This document shows, piece after piece, positions 42,181 through 51,695 of a stretch of DNA of 64,000 nt. The stretch lies in the NCBI GenBank assembly GCA_018812925.1, contig JAHJCU010000003.1, positions 1-64,000 of the forward strand. Reading direction: 5' to 3'. The stretch is from Candidatus Omnitrophota bacterium (lineage in GTDB: Bacteria > CAIJMQ01). A program made the position numbers and the translations under genes. Below the pieces are notes generated by a model. It did not search any database. It was not told the origin of the DNA and saw only the letters and a program-made list of their open reading frames with translations. The first letter of the stretch is position 1, and each line of letters begins with the position of its first letter.

Positions 42181-42576
42181 ATGAATAAAAAGATTAAAAA
42201 TAAATTAATAAATTTACCCATAGCATTGTTATTACTGCTTGGCGGAATTTTGACATTTATAATCACCCAGCAAGGGATAGATGATTTATTCTCTACGATT
42301 ATTTATATAGCTTTTGGCATCCTTTTTGTTCTATCTAGCATAACTTTGGTAGGATCAATTTCAAAACGCAGTTATTTATTAACAATCACAACGTGTTCTT
42401 TATATATGCTGTTTTTTTTAGGGATCACTACTTATATTTTAAAAACAGATAAAACAGGACAAGGCCTAGTAGGTTTAATGTTTCTTGTGCCTCAGGCAGC
42501 CATAAGTTTATTAGCAGTTCTTTTTTCAATTTTTAGATTGAAAAATATAAATCATATAACAAGTCAATCCAGCTGA
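42181..42576 (+). CDS. Cassette gene: four-helix membrane protein
   Basis: The 131-residue protein has four hydrophobic segments (about residues 11-28, 35-56, 64-86, 95-119) and no other recognisable motif. Its ATG directly abuts the R'-like core with no Shine-Dalgarno, so translation may depend on an upstream leader or be leaderless. Attached attC-like site D overlaps its last codons. Confidence 0.7.
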   Translation: MNKKIKNKLINLPIALLLLLGGILTFIITQQGIDDLFSTIIYIAFGILFVLSSITLVGSISKRSYLLTITTCSLYMLFFLGITTYILKTDKTGQGLVGLMFLVPQAAISLLAVLFSIFRLKNINHITSQSS

Positions 42577-42624
42577 CCCTTCACGCCGCTTGCAGCGTGA
42601 AGGGTCAGCTGATTTTTGTATTAG
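42554..42624 (+). other. attC-like site D (71 bp)
   Basis: R'' is ATATAAC (42554-42560). L''/L' pairing covers AATCC-AGCTG...CAGCT-GATT with one extra base in L'' (the GGATT/GATT difference). The inner arms AGCTGACCCTTCACGC (42571-42586) and GCGTGAAGGGTCAGCT (42595-42610) are a perfect 16-bp stem. R' is degenerate (GTATTAG, or ATTAG instead of GTTAG). Confidence 0.75.
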
Positions 42625-42642
42625 TTTGAAAGGAGAAACAAG

Positions 42643-43122
42643 ATGAAGAAGATTCTGTCTATGATTTTCCTTGCTCTATTGTGTGGAGTATGCGGGAATA
42701 CATCGGTTCAGCAAGTGAATACTATTGACCAAAACGTTACGATTGAATTGTCGGTCAGAATGGAAGTCAATGGTAATATTGAGGATTCACATAATACCCA
42801 ATTCATCATAACAAAAGGAAGTGCGATTCCTGCTAGTTTGACCCTCAAATCAGACAGTAATGTCACTGTGACTTTTACAGACTTTCGTCTTGAAGACGAG
42901 AAGGTTCTATTTGGCGCATGGGGGTTTGATGGGTTCGCTAACCTGTCATCCAAGAGCGGAACAAAGGGTACTGCCTGGCCTTATAACGCTCAGCAATCAG
43001 GCGGTTTCTCTATTCCCGTTGATGGAAGCAAGGAACTGGATAAATTGCTGACTTGGTACGAGACGGAGATCAACGACGAACTGATGAAAGCCTATGTGAC
43101 CATGAATATGAGGACAAACTAA
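42643..43122 (+). CDS. Cassette gene: secreted hypothetical protein
   Basis: A signal peptide (KKILSMIFLALLCGVCG, residues 2-18; Cys residues 14 and 17 might act as a weak lipobox) precedes a 140-residue beta-rich domain (NVTIELSVRMEVNGNI; SNVTVTFTDFRLEDEKVLFG). No family is recognised. A strong AAAGGAG Shine-Dalgarno lies before the ATG. The stop TAA lies inside R'' of attC-like site E. Confidence 0.75.
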   Translation: MKKILSMIFLALLCGVCGNTSVQQVNTIDQNVTIELSVRMEVNGNIEDSHNTQFIITKGSAIPASLTLKSDSNVTVTFTDFRLEDEKVLFGAWGFDGFANLSSKSGTKGTAWPYNAQQSGGFSIPVDGSKELDKLLTWYETEINDELMKAYVTMNMRTN

Positions 43123-43188
43123 CAACCGCCTGCAACATATTTGCTGAAAGCTGCGCTTTCAGCAAAATGCTGAGGCGAAACATTATAG
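43117..43188 (+). other. attC-like site E (72 bp)
   Basis: R'' AACTAAC (43117-43123) is followed by AACCGCCTGC; L' is TGAGGCGAAA, giving the AGGCGG/AGGCG extrahelical-base pattern. The inner arms TTTGCTGAAAGC (43140-43151) and GCTTTCAGCAAA (43155-43166) form a perfect 12-bp stem with a 3-nt loop. R' is ATTATAG (43182-43188), with A instead of G at the crossover base. This is the last site of the array. Confidence 0.75.
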
Positions 43189-43332
43189 GAAAAAGTTTGA
43201 GAGTAGATTCCATTAAAACCCCGAAAACTCATCTTTCGTTTGTAACGGGGCAAGCAAGGATTGGAACTGTTACCTTCTCTTCATATACATAGCAAGAGAC
43301 TTTACTATTTTCCCGATAATAGTTTCACTTAA

Positions 43333-43362
43333 TTGACACCCTGTATAAGACTAACTTAAAAT
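43333..43362 (+). promoter_or_regulatory. Promoter for the histidine kinase gene
   Basis: TTGACA (43333-43338), an 18-bp spacer and TAAAAT (43357-43362) lie about 60 bp before the start codon. They mark the return to chromosomal genes after the cassette array. Confidence 0.6.
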
Positions 43363-43425
43363 ATCTTTTGTTTTGAATTTGCTGTTTTTTACAATGGTTT
43401 AAATTTTGTAGTATGAGAAGAAAAA

Positions 43426-44643
43426 ATGTTTAGAGAAAGAAAGTCATCATTAACGAAAGAACTTGCTACTCTGCACCGAGTTTCAAAATTCATCGATTCA
43501 ATAACCGACCTGAAAGAACTACTTAAACTGATTATGGAGGAAAGCAAGAATGTTGTAAATGCAGAAGCAAGTTCTCTTCTTTTATACGATAGAGAAAAAG
43601 ATGAATTGTATTTTGAAGTTGCGTTGGGCAAGAAAGGGGGCAAGGTAAAAGAAATTCGGCTTAAAACAGGTGAAGGCGTTGCAGGAACTGTTGCTAAAAA
43701 GAAAAAATCCATAAATATAGGTAATGTCGAAAAAAATAATATGTGGGATAGCAGCGCTGATAAAACATCAGGGTTTAAAACGCGTTCGCTGCTTGCTGTT
43801 CCAATGTTCAGAAAAAATGAACTTGTAGGTGTGATAGAGGTTCTGAATAAAAAAGGTTCTAAAAATTTTTCTAATGAAGATGTTCGCATTATGGAGATAT
43901 TGGCTGAACAAGCAGCTTTATGCATTGAGAATGCCAGATTATATGAAGAGAGTTTAAGAGCGGCGCGGATGGCGGCCATCGGACAAACAATGGCGGAATT
44001 ATCGCATTACATAAAAAATGTTTTGGCGGGTTTCGAAGGAGCCGGCTATCTTCTTGAATCGGGGTTGCAAAAAGAAAACCGTGAAATGATAGAACAAGGA
44101 TGGTCTTTTTTGAAGAAAAGTCAGGAAAAAATATCCACTCTTGTTATGAATATGTTGAGTTATTCCAAAGAGAAAAAGCTTTCTTTTAATTTATATGATA
44201 TTAATAAAGTTATATCGGATGTGGTGTCGTTGATGGCGCCGCGGTTAAAAGAAAAATCCATAACTATCGAGAAAAATTTAGATAAGAATATAAAAGAAAT
44301 AGTAATTGACTCCGACGGGATTTACAACTGTGTTCTTAACCTGATATCTAATGCGATGGAAGCTATGGAAAGTGAAAATGGTAAAATAACGGTAAGCACG
44401 CTGAATGATGAAAAGAATAAACAGGTTAAAATAGAAATCAAAGATAATGGGAACGGTATCCCCAAAGATAAAATTAATGATGTGTTTAGTCTTTTCTATT
44501 CATCAAAGAAAAAGGGTACGGGGCTGGGTTTAGCGGTAACGAAAAAAATAATCGACGAACATAAAGGGGAAATTTTAGTAGAGTCGAAAGAAGGAAAGGG
44601 AACAACGTTTACGATTGTTTTGTCTGCTGATACAAACAAATAA
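43426..44643 (+). CDS. GAF-domain sensor histidine kinase
   Basis: Residues 15-170 form a GAF domain (SLLLYDREKDELYFEVALGK; RSLLAVPMFRKNELVGVIEV). An H-box follows (AELSHYIKNVLAG, phospho-acceptor His at about residue 194), then the N-box NLISNAMEAME, G1 DNGNGIP and G2 GTGLGLAVTKKI of a HATPase domain. The 405-residue protein has no membrane segment, so it senses a cytoplasmic signal. No response regulator is adjacent. Confidence 0.93.
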   Translation: MFRERKSSLTKELATLHRVSKFIDSITDLKELLKLIMEESKNVVNAEASSLLLYDREKDELYFEVALGKKGGKVKEIRLKTGEGVAGTVAKKKKSINIGNVEKNNMWDSSADKTSGFKTRSLLAVPMFRKNELVGVIEVLNKKGSKNFSNEDVRIMEILAEQAALCIENARLYEESLRAARMAAIGQTMAELSHYIKNVLAGFEGAGYLLESGLQKENREMIEQGWSFLKKSQEKISTLVMNMLSYSKEKKLSFNLYDINKVISDVVSLMAPRLKEKSITIEKNLDKNIKEIVIDSDGIYNCVLNLISNAMEAMESENGKITVSTLNDEKNKQVKIEIKDNGNGIPKDKINDVFSLFYSSKKKGTGLGLAVTKKIIDEHKGEILVESKEGKGTTFTIVLSADTNK

Positions 44644-44660
44644 TAATTAGGAGTTTAATT

Positions 44661-45929
44661 ATGAAACAAACGTTAGTGGAGAAAATTTTATCAAGGAAAT
44701 GTAACAAAAAAATTACAGCCGGGGATATCGCAATTGTACCATTGGATTGGGTTATGGCACAGGACGGCACGGCACCGCTTGCAATTGATTCATGGAAAAA
44801 ATTAGGTTTACACAAAGTTGCTAAACCAAAAAATACTATTTTCTTCCTAGACCATTCTGCTCCAGCTCCAAGAAAAGAAATGGCCGGACATCATCAAGTA
44901 ATGAGAGAATTTGCCAAAGAACACGGAACCGTTATTTCAAATGTAGGAGACGGAATTTGTCATCAAATCTTACCTGAATCATATGTGGGGCCTGGCGATA
45001 TAGTAATCGGCGCGGATTCGCATACATGCACTCATGGAGCATTAGGCGCTTTTGCAACGGGTATGGGTTCAACGGATATTGCGGTAGGTATGGCGTTGGG
45101 AAAGATGTGGTTTAAAGTTCCCGCTACTATAAAGGTCGAGGTGACAGGTAAATTTCCTGAAGGCGTTACGGCAAAGGATTTGATTCTTAATGTTATCAGT
45201 ATTCTCTCCAGCGAAGGCGCTATTTATAAAGCATTGGAATTTACAGGAAAAACAATTTCTAATCTTCCGATAAATGAACGGCTGACAATATGCAATATGG
45301 CGGTTGAAGCGGGCGCAAAGGTTGGTGTTGTAGCTTCAGATGAAATCACAAAGGAATATCTTGCCAGTATGGGAAGAGAAAAACAGTATATAGAAATAAA
45401 AGCAGACGAAGATGCTTCGTATGAAAAGATTATATCTATTGATGCAGGTAAACTATCTCCCCAAATAGCGGCTCCTCACGGCGTAGATAATGTGAAAGAT
45501 GTAAAAGAACTAAGAGGGACAAAGGTAGACCAGGTTTTAATTGGCACTTGCACGAACGGAAGGCTGGAAGATTTTAGAGCTGTTTGTAAAATACTAAAGG
45601 GCAAAAAATGCGCCAAGAGTGTGCGGCTTGTTGTTGTCCCCGCTTCTAAAAAAATTTATGCGCAAGGGTTAAAAGAGGGTTTGTGGGAAATCATAGTTGA
45701 AGCAGGCGGTCTTATACTTCCGCCCGGATGCGGACCTTGCGTAGGAATACATCAGGGAATCTTAGCTGACGGAGAAGTTTGCTTATCAACGGCAAACAGA
45801 AACTTTCAGGGCAGGATGGGGAATCCTAATTCATATATTTACCTTGCTTCGCCCTTAACTGCTGCAGTTTCGGCTATAAAAGGTGAAATAACAGACCCGA
45901 GGGATTATTTCCCTCAAGATAAAAAATAA
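44661..45929 (+). CDS. leuC: 3-isopropylmalate/citramalate dehydratase large subunit (LeuC-like)
   Basis: This is an aconitase-family [4Fe-4S] dehydratase of the two-subunit archaeal/LeuC2 type (422 residues). The motifs are VIGADSHTCTHGALGAFATG with the first cluster cysteine, then GTCTNGRLEDF and LPPGCGPCVGIHQG holding the other cysteines. It would act in leucine or, with citramalate synthase downstream, isoleucine synthesis. The small subunit (leuD), usually adjacent, is missing here. An AGGAG Shine-Dalgarno precedes the ATG. Confidence 0.93.
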   Translation: MKQTLVEKILSRKCNKKITAGDIAIVPLDWVMAQDGTAPLAIDSWKKLGLHKVAKPKNTIFFLDHSAPAPRKEMAGHHQVMREFAKEHGTVISNVGDGICHQILPESYVGPGDIVIGADSHTCTHGALGAFATGMGSTDIAVGMALGKMWFKVPATIKVEVTGKFPEGVTAKDLILNVISILSSEGAIYKALEFTGKTISNLPINERLTICNMAVEAGAKVGVVASDEITKEYLASMGREKQYIEIKADEDASYEKIISIDAGKLSPQIAAPHGVDNVKDVKELRGTKVDQVLIGTCTNGRLEDFRAVCKILKGKKCAKSVRLVVVPASKKIYAQGLKEGLWEIIVEAGGLILPPGCGPCVGIHQGILADGEVCLSTANRNFQGRMGNPNSYIYLASPLTAAVSAIKGEITDPRDYFPQDKK

Positions 45930-46003
45930 AAGAGAATATAGACCTTAATTTGATTGGTGTGATAAAATATAAAGGCTTTAAAAAGGGGTCAAGACGAGAA
46001 AAT

Positions 46004-47893
46004 ATGAAGAAAATAGCTAATGAAAATTTTTTGGGGATAATATCAGCAGTGATAATATTATTTTCAGTGTTGTTATTCCCAACCATGGCATTTGCTCAAA
46101 CTGTCAAACCACTTGGCGCCATAGAAAGAATTCAAGCAGATTATAAAGCTCAGAAGATAACGATTGACGAATATATATTAAATAAAGCCTGGGCAATTTT
46201 TAAACCGGAGAAGTTATCGAAGACGGGATATGTTTTGACCCCAAGGGATGCAGAATTTAGAAAAAGCGGTACACCAATGATATTGGAGATAAAAAAGAAC
46301 TGGGAAAAATTAAGCCCGGAAACACAAACTATACTTGAATGTAATATTCTTTTCAGACCTAATGAGGTTTCTACATGCGAAGGAAATATTGACCCTTTGG
46401 CTACTAATCTTGATTCCGCAAATTTTAGAGTGCATTATACTACTGTTGGAGCTCACGCGGTTACAGCAGGATATGCGCAAAACATATCCGACTATTTTGA
46501 AGCTTCTTACACGGCTGAAGTGACAACTTTAGGTTATTCGGTGCCGCCAAGCGATATAGGAGCAGTCAACAATGGCGGAGACGCGAGATATGACGTCTAT
46601 ATTTTTGATTTAGGTAGCGGATTATACGGTTATACATGTCCCGAACAATATCCGACAACACCTTCTTACAGTTACATTGCGGTAAATACCGACTATAGCT
46701 GGGCACCAGTGAATGATGACCCTGTAAGTGATGCAGTCGGAGCGGCGAAGGTTACGGCAGCTCACGAATTATTCCATGCTATTCAATTCAACTATGATGT
46801 GACCGAAGACTTATGGTGGATGGAAACAACTGCAACGTATATGGAAGATGAGGTTTATCCGGGTGTAAACGATAATTATAACTACTTAGTATATTGGTTT
46901 GACAACTGCGATATATTGGGTTTGGAAGCATTGGTCGGACTACATGAATACGGAAACTTCATATTCGCTAAGCGTTTATCGGAAGAATTCACAGACGATA
47001 TAATCAAAGATATTTGGGAAGAATGCCAGACAACCGATGGACTTACGGCAATAGACAATGTTTTAACAGGAGAAGGTTCGACCCTTGTAGATGAATTTGG
47101 GAAATTTACAAGAGCCAATTTCTTTTTGGAAGATGACTATGTTGATGGAAATGCTTACAGGGCGGCAATAGGAGCAGCTACATTTGACGGAGTATGGGTT
47201 GAGTATGAATATAATGCAGCTACAGATGGGGCTCAGGTTACAATAGATAATAGTAATGTAAACTGGGATGCATGGATGGACAAATGGGGGACAGATTACA
47301 TTACTCTTACATTGTCCTCTACCTCTGCAACTTACACTATTGATTTTAATGGAATTGATATTACCACGAATTATTTAGTGAAATTAATAATGAAAAAAGG
47401 TGCCGTATTTAGTGAACAGATATTCTCTTTAGATGCTGCAAAAGACGGGCAAATAACTTTAACTTACGATACCTATACAAATGTAGTGCTTATGATAATG
47501 AATGCAGGAAATACAGATACAGCTGATCCCTCATGGATTGTAACGATTACGCGCGAAGTTTCTGATGACGACGATGCTTATGGCGAAGGCGAAGATTCTT
47601 TTGATAGCGGCGATGGATTTAATAGCGGCGATGGATTTGGTAGCGGTCGTGGTGAAGGTTGTTTCATAGCCACTGCTTGTTATGAAACACCGATGGCAGA
47701 TGAAGTTCAAACTTTAAGTGAGTTTAGAGATGAATGTTTACTTACTAATCCTGTTGGAAAATTTTTTGTGAATACTTACTATAAAATATCTCCGCCAATG
47801 GCTGACTTTATAAGCGAACATCCTATGTTGAAAAATATAGTAAGAGGGATATTGAAGCCTATAGTTTGGCTGGCAAAAGAATTCGAGAGTTAG
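46004..47893 (+). CDS. Secreted HExxH metalloprotease (MXAN_6640-like) with CFI-box C-terminus
   Basis: Starting at the ATG after AAAAGGGG, the protein has a signal peptide (residues 10-32, ending AFAQ). The zinc-protease motif AAHELFHAIQFNYD (about residues 252-265) is followed by WWMETTATYMEDEVYPG, whose Glu could be the third ligand, a layout like the MXAN_6640 family. A Ser/Gly/Asp-rich linker precedes the CFI-box (GCFIATACYETPM, from about 552), which pairs with the one in the C11-like protein. An upstream frame extension to 45950 lacks a Shine-Dalgarno. Confidence 0.88.
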   Translation: MKKIANENFLGIISAVIILFSVLLFPTMAFAQTVKPLGAIERIQADYKAQKITIDEYILNKAWAIFKPEKLSKTGYVLTPRDAEFRKSGTPMILEIKKNWEKLSPETQTILECNILFRPNEVSTCEGNIDPLATNLDSANFRVHYTTVGAHAVTAGYAQNISDYFEASYTAEVTTLGYSVPPSDIGAVNNGGDARYDVYIFDLGSGLYGYTCPEQYPTTPSYSYIAVNTDYSWAPVNDDPVSDAVGAAKVTAAHELFHAIQFNYDVTEDLWWMETTATYMEDEVYPGVNDNYNYLVYWFDNCDILGLEALVGLHEYGNFIFAKRLSEEFTDDIIKDIWEECQTTDGLTAIDNVLTGEGSTLVDEFGKFTRANFFLEDDYVDGNAYRAAIGAATFDGVWVEYEYNAATDGAQVTIDNSNVNWDAWMDKWGTDYITLTLSSTSATYTIDFNGIDITTNYLVKLIMKKGAVFSEQIFSLDAAKDGQITLTYDTYTNVVLMIMNAGNTDTADPSWIVTITREVSDDDDAYGEGEDSFDSGDGFNSGDGFGSGRGEGCFIATACYETPMADEVQTLSEFRDECLLTNPVGKFFVNTYYKISPPMADFISEHPMLKNIVRGILKPIVWLAKEFES

Positions 47894-47901
47894 TAAGCGA
47901 T

Positions 47902-47922
47902 ATAATAAACAACAGTTATTAT
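47902..47922. terminator. Weak bidirectional terminator candidate
   Basis: ATAATAA (47902-47908) and TTATTAT (47916-47922) form an AT-only 7-bp stem between converging genes, followed by AATCTCTTTTTG on the plus strand. The lack of G-C pairs makes it weak. Confidence 0.3.
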
Positions 47923-47938
47923 TAATCTCTTTTTGTAC

Positions 47939-49768
47939 CTATTGTTTTAATCCCTGATAAATTGTCATTCCGCATTTATCGCAGTTGAATTCCACTTTAA
48001 ATTGCCTGCCGTCTTCATCTTCTAAGAACATTGCTCCAGTAGTGTCTATCCGTTTTTTTCCTTCGCATAATCCCAACTCTTGCTTAATACAGTATTTGGT
48101 GAACATTAATGCTTTGCCGTTTAAATCAATATTGGATTCAGCGGCGGGTTCTATTGTCTCTACACCGTGGCGTTCGTAAAACGCTTGAGCTTTTTTATTA
48201 AGCACATTACTCAGATAGCTTAATTGTTTTTCAGGGTAGGGGATATTATTGCCTTCTATTTTGATTTTATTTTGCACACGATTATTTTCGCGAACTTCTA
48301 AAAGTTTTTGAACAATTTTCCGTCTAAATTCATTCAATACCGAAACAGGAAAGAAATAAATCTCGCATGTTTCAATGCTTACGCCTGTGGCTTCAAAAAT
48401 CGTATTTCCTAATTTTTGTAGTTGTGTAGTAATAGTTTGTTTGGCTGTTTCTTTTTTCTGCGCCAATGTTTTTTCAGTTTTGATTTCAATCGTTGCCTCA
48501 CTATTGTCACAATCTTTGGCGATAAGCATTATGCCTTCAGTTGTATCGCGTAATATCAACGAAATGAGTATTTTTCTCTGTGCAGGATTTGTTTCAATCA
48601 GCTTATTAAATTCGTGGTCAGAGTTACGGTAAATTTTCATACCGGTGCGTATATTGTAAAGTTTTTGCGGGTATATATTTCCACCTTCAACATTATTAAC
48701 GGTTGTCCCGTCAAGATTATTCCGTTCATCAAAAAAGCAAATGCCGTCACCGTTATGCAATTTACTTTTGCCCTCGATTGTGAATGCGTTTTTATCAACT
48801 TTTGATACAATACCTACAAATTCGCCTATGGATTTTGGCGTATTTATTGAGCCCATATTTGTGCCTTTGCCCGTAATACCATAATCGGTATAACCGCGGT
48901 TAAAGGTTTTATTTAAATCGGATTTAAAATTTAACGATACTTTTCCTGACGAACTCTTTTGTAATCCTTTTTTGGCAAGAATAGCATCTAATTTTTGCCG
49001 GTAGAATCCCACAACATTTGCTACATAGGAAATTTCTTTTAATCGTCCTTCTATTTTGAATGCGTTAACTCCGGCATCAATAAGTTCTTCCAGTTTATCT
49101 GATAAGTTTAGGTCTTTAAGTGAGAGTAGGTAGCGGTCTTTAACGATGGTCTTACCTGTTTTATCTTTCAAACTATATAATCTTCTGCAGGGTTGTGCGC
49201 ATACTCCGCGGTTGCCGCTTCGTCCACCGTTTGAATAACTTATATAACATTGTCCGCTTGCTCCCACACATAACGCTCCGTGAATGAAACATTCAAGCTC
49301 TATTGTCGTATGTTTTCGTATATCTTTAATCTGTTCAAGCGTCAGTTCTCTTGCCAAAATTGCCCGAAAAAAACCAACATTCTGCAAAAACTTCACTTTT
49401 TCAAAAGACGCATTATTCATTTGCGTGCTAGCTATTAACGGTATGGGCGGTAAATCCAGTTCTAATAAACTCATATCCTGAATCATTAATCCGTCAATGC
49501 CGATTTTGTAAAACTGATTAATCATTTTTTCGGCGGCAGGCAGTTCATTGTCAAAAAGTAATGTATTTAACGCGACATAAACTTTGGCGTAGTATTGATG
49601 AGCAAATTCAACGACTTGTTTTATATTATCTATACTATTGTCTGCGGCTTGACGGGCGCTAAAACGAGGCGCTCCGATATATACCGCATCTGCTCCGCAT
49701 TTGATTGCGGCGTTCGCCGTTTCGGTATCTTTGGCAGGAGCCAATAGTTCAATTTTTTTCTTATCCAT
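47939..49768 (-). CDS. Peptidase U32 family protein (RlhA-like)
   Basis: The 609-residue protein has the U32 signature [19 protein letters not shown] (residues 154-172) followed by [17 protein letters not shown], whose cysteines are known in this family to hold an iron-sulfur cluster. The start [25 protein letters not shown] is typical, and the C-terminal region corresponds to DUF3656 plus a Cys-rich end ([13 protein letters not shown]). The homologue RlhA hydroxylates 23S rRNA; others act in prenylated-quinone or tRNA modification. The exact role here is open. Confidence 0.9.
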   Translation of the reverse strand: MDKKKIELLAPAKDTETANAAIKCGADAVYIGAPRFSARQAADNSIDNIKQVVEFAHQYYAKVYVALNTLLFDNELPAAEKMINQFYKIGIDGLMIQDMSLLELDLPPIPLIASTQMNNASFEKVKFLQNVGFFRAILARELTLEQIKDIRKHTTIELECFIHGALCVGASGQCYISYSNGGRSGNRGVCAQPCRRLYSLKDKTGKTIVKDRYLLSLKDLNLSDKLEELIDAGVNAFKIEGRLKEISYVANVVGFYRQKLDAILAKKGLQKSSSGKVSLNFKSDLNKTFNRGYTDYGITGKGTNMGSINTPKSIGEFVGIVSKVDKNAFTIEGKSKLHNGDGICFFDERNNLDGTTVNNVEGGNIYPQKLYNIRTGMKIYRNSDHEFNKLIETNPAQRKILISLILRDTTEGIMLIAKDCDNSEATIEIKTEKTLAQKKETAKQTITTQLQKLGNTIFEATGVSIETCEIYFFPVSVLNEFRRKIVQKLLEVRENNRVQNKIKIEGNNIPYPEKQLSYLSNVLNKKAQAFYERHGVETIEPAAESNIDLNGKALMFTKYCIKQELGLCEGKKRIDTTGAMFLEDEDGRQFKVEFNCDKCGMTIYQGLKQ

Positions 49769-49840
49769 TTTTAACTCTAAAAGAAATTAGTGCTTCATTG
49801 TACTCTGTTATAGAAAAATTCTCTAACGAGACGAGCGGGG

Positions 49841-49869
49841 TTGAACCTTTTCGCTGTGCAGGGTATAAT
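49841..49869 (+). promoter_or_regulatory. Promoter for ilvB-ilvN
   Basis: TTGAAC (49841-49846), a 17-bp spacer and TATAAT (49864-49869) lie about 70 bp upstream of the ilvB start codon. This rules out translation from any frame extension further upstream. Confidence 0.7.
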
Positions 49870-49941
49870 TTGCGGATATGTTCTGAATACGGAACTATGT
49901 GTATGATTAAAAAAAGAAATTTCGGAAGGGGTAATAAAACA

Positions 49942-51612
49942 ATGAAAATGACCGGCGCAAAAGCTATTATTGAGTCATTGAAGAAAGAAGGAGTTGATAC
50001 TATTTTCGGATTTCCGGGTGGGACAGTTCTTCCTATTTTTGATGAGCTTTATGATGCACCTATACGGTTTATATTAACCGGTCATGAACAGGGCGCTGCT
50101 CATATGGCAGATGGTTATGCCCGCGCTACCGGGAGAGTAGGGGTATGTCTTGCAACCTCCGGTCCCGGGGCGACTAATTTGGTCACAGGTATTGCTACCG
50201 CTTATATGGATTCAGTTCCTATGATTGCTCTTACCGGACAGGTTCCAAGAAAAATGATAGGTAACGATGCGTTCCAAGAGGCGCCCATTACTGAAATAAC
50301 AAAATCAATTACGAAACATAATTTTCTTGTTCAGGATGCGAATGAATTGCCTGAAATTATTAAGTCGGCGTTTCATATTGCTTCTTCAGGACGTCCGGGG
50401 CCTGTTCTTATAGACCTTCCCAAAGATGTGCAGATGGGAGAAATGAATTTCAGCTATCCAAGCAAGCTAAATTTAAAGAGTTACAAACCTGTTTTAAAAG
50501 GGCATATCGGACAAATAAATAAGGCGTGTCAGTTTATTGCCAAAGCAAAGAAGCCCGTTATATATATCGGTGGTGGCGTTATTATATCCGGCGCCCATCA
50601 ACTTGTACTCAAGTTGGCGGAAAAAACGAAAATACCCGTTACTATGACGCTTTTGGGATTGGGAGGATTTCCTTCTGCGCATCCGTTATCACTGGATATG
50701 CTTGGTATGCACGGAACCAGATATGCCAATTATGCGATTATGGAATCGGATTTGATTATAGCCATAGGCGCAAGGTTTGACGACAGGGTAACCGGTAAAA
50801 CTGAGTCTTTCGCGCCGCATGCAAAGATTATACATATTGATATAGATCCGACATCGATAAGTAAATCGGTAGGAGTGGATGTTCCTATAGTTGGTGATGC
50901 TAAAGAAGTATTGAAGGAATTAATTCCCAATGTAAAAGCGCCTGATACTTCGGATTGGCTGAAAAAGATAAATGGATGGAAAAAGAAATATCCGCTTACA
51001 TATAAAAAGGACAATAAATTAAGACCGCAATATGTTATAGAAGAAATTTGCGATTTGACCAAAGGTAAAGCGATTATAGCTACTGAAGTGGGTCAGAACC
51101 AGATGTGGGCTGCTCAATTCTATAAATATAGCGCTCCTAAAACATTTCTTTCTTCGGGTGGATTGGGAACTATGGGATATGGGTTTCCGGCGGCTATTGG
51201 CGCAAAGCTTGGTTGCCCCGACAAAATAGTATTTGATATTGCCGGTGACGGCAGTATTCAAATGAATATTCAGGAGCTTATAACAGCGGTGTCATATAAA
51301 ATTCCTGTCAAAATAGCTATTTTGAATAATTCGTATCTAGGTATGGTCAGGCAGTGGCAGGAACTTTTCTATAAGAGAAGATATTCAGCCACTGACTTAA
51401 AGAGAAATCCCGATTTTGTGAAGATAGCTGAAGCATACGGCGCATTGGGTATAAGAGTGGACAAGAAGAAAGATGTAAGAAGTGCCTTGCAAAAAGCGAT
51501 TAAGAGTCCGCTTCCGGTTGTTATGGATTTTGTTATAGAAAGGGAAGAAAATGTTTCTCCGATAGTTCCGCCGGGAGAAGCGCTTGACCAGATGATAGGG
51601 GGAATGGCATAA
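49942..51612 (+). CDS. ilvB: Acetolactate/acetohydroxyacid synthase large subunit
   Basis: IlvB uses ThDP to condense pyruvate with pyruvate or 2-oxobutyrate, the branched-chain entry step. The ATG at 49942 follows GGAAGGGG and gives the usual N-terminus ([20 protein letters not shown]). [14 protein letters not shown], the catalytic Glu in [40 protein letters not shown] and the ThDP motif [14 protein letters not shown] through [12 protein letters not shown] are all present. It has 556 residues. Confidence 0.97.
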   Translation: MKMTGAKAIIESLKKEGVDTIFGFPGGTVLPIFDELYDAPIRFILTGHEQGAAHMADGYARATGRVGVCLATSGPGATNLVTGIATAYMDSVPMIALTGQVPRKMIGNDAFQEAPITEITKSITKHNFLVQDANELPEIIKSAFHIASSGRPGPVLIDLPKDVQMGEMNFSYPSKLNLKSYKPVLKGHIGQINKACQFIAKAKKPVIYIGGGVIISGAHQLVLKLAEKTKIPVTMTLLGLGGFPSAHPLSLDMLGMHGTRYANYAIMESDLIIAIGARFDDRVTGKTESFAPHAKIIHIDIDPTSISKSVGVDVPIVGDAKEVLKELIPNVKAPDTSDWLKKINGWKKKYPLTYKKDNKLRPQYVIEEICDLTKGKAIIATEVGQNQMWAAQFYKYSAPKTFLSSGGLGTMGYGFPAAIGAKLGCPDKIVFDIAGDGSIQMNIQELITAVSYKIPVKIAILNNSYLGMVRQWQELFYKRRYSATDLKRNPDFVKIAEAYGALGIRVDKKKDVRSALQKAIKSPLPVVMDFVIEREENVSPIVPPGEALDQMIGGMA

Positions 51613-51695
51613 GAAAGTTAAAAGTCAAAAATCGAAAGTTAAAAATTAAATATAAAAAAGGAAAAACAAAGGAAGAAAATTAAAAGAGAGGGAAT

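Larger units (their letters stand above)
38211..43188 (+). mobile_element. Integron-cassette-like array without integrase (CALIN-like)
   Basis: Five attC-like sites, all in the same orientation, punctuate a run of small unfamiliar genes, each site beginning at or just after a stop codon. The cassettes differ from one another in base composition. The array begins at a 50-bp block after the cyclase and ends at the last attC-like site, before a promoter for a histidine kinase. No tyrosine recombinase with the IntI patch is present in the window. Functional activity of the sites is inferred from structure only. Confidence 0.75.

Noticed and set aside
42181-42576. A Shine-Dalgarno-led start for the four-helix cassette gene
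   Set aside because: The bases upstream (CAATGATGTATGTTAT) contain no purine-rich Shine-Dalgarno; the start is kept only because frame, length and membrane pattern support it.
38211-43188. CRISPR array or prophage
   Set aside because: The repeats are 58-85 bp imperfect palindromes of differing sequence separated by genes, not short identical direct repeats with spacers; no phage structural, lysis or Cas genes are present.
43208-43262. Terminator formed by CCCCGAAAAC and GTAACGGGG after the array
   Set aside because: The stem is only 5 bp of G-C with a large loop and lacks a T-run.
38211-43425. Integron integrase gene within the window
   Set aside because: Neither strand of the array region nor its flanks encodes a tyrosine recombinase; reading frames there are small cassette proteins, the cyclase and a histidine kinase.
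49705-49941. Longer ilvB reading frame starting about 240 bp upstream
   Set aside because: The extension crosses a strong promoter (TTGAAC-17-TATAAT), overlaps the U32 gene on the other strand and has no similarity to the IlvB N-terminus; the ATG at 49942 has a good Shine-Dalgarno.
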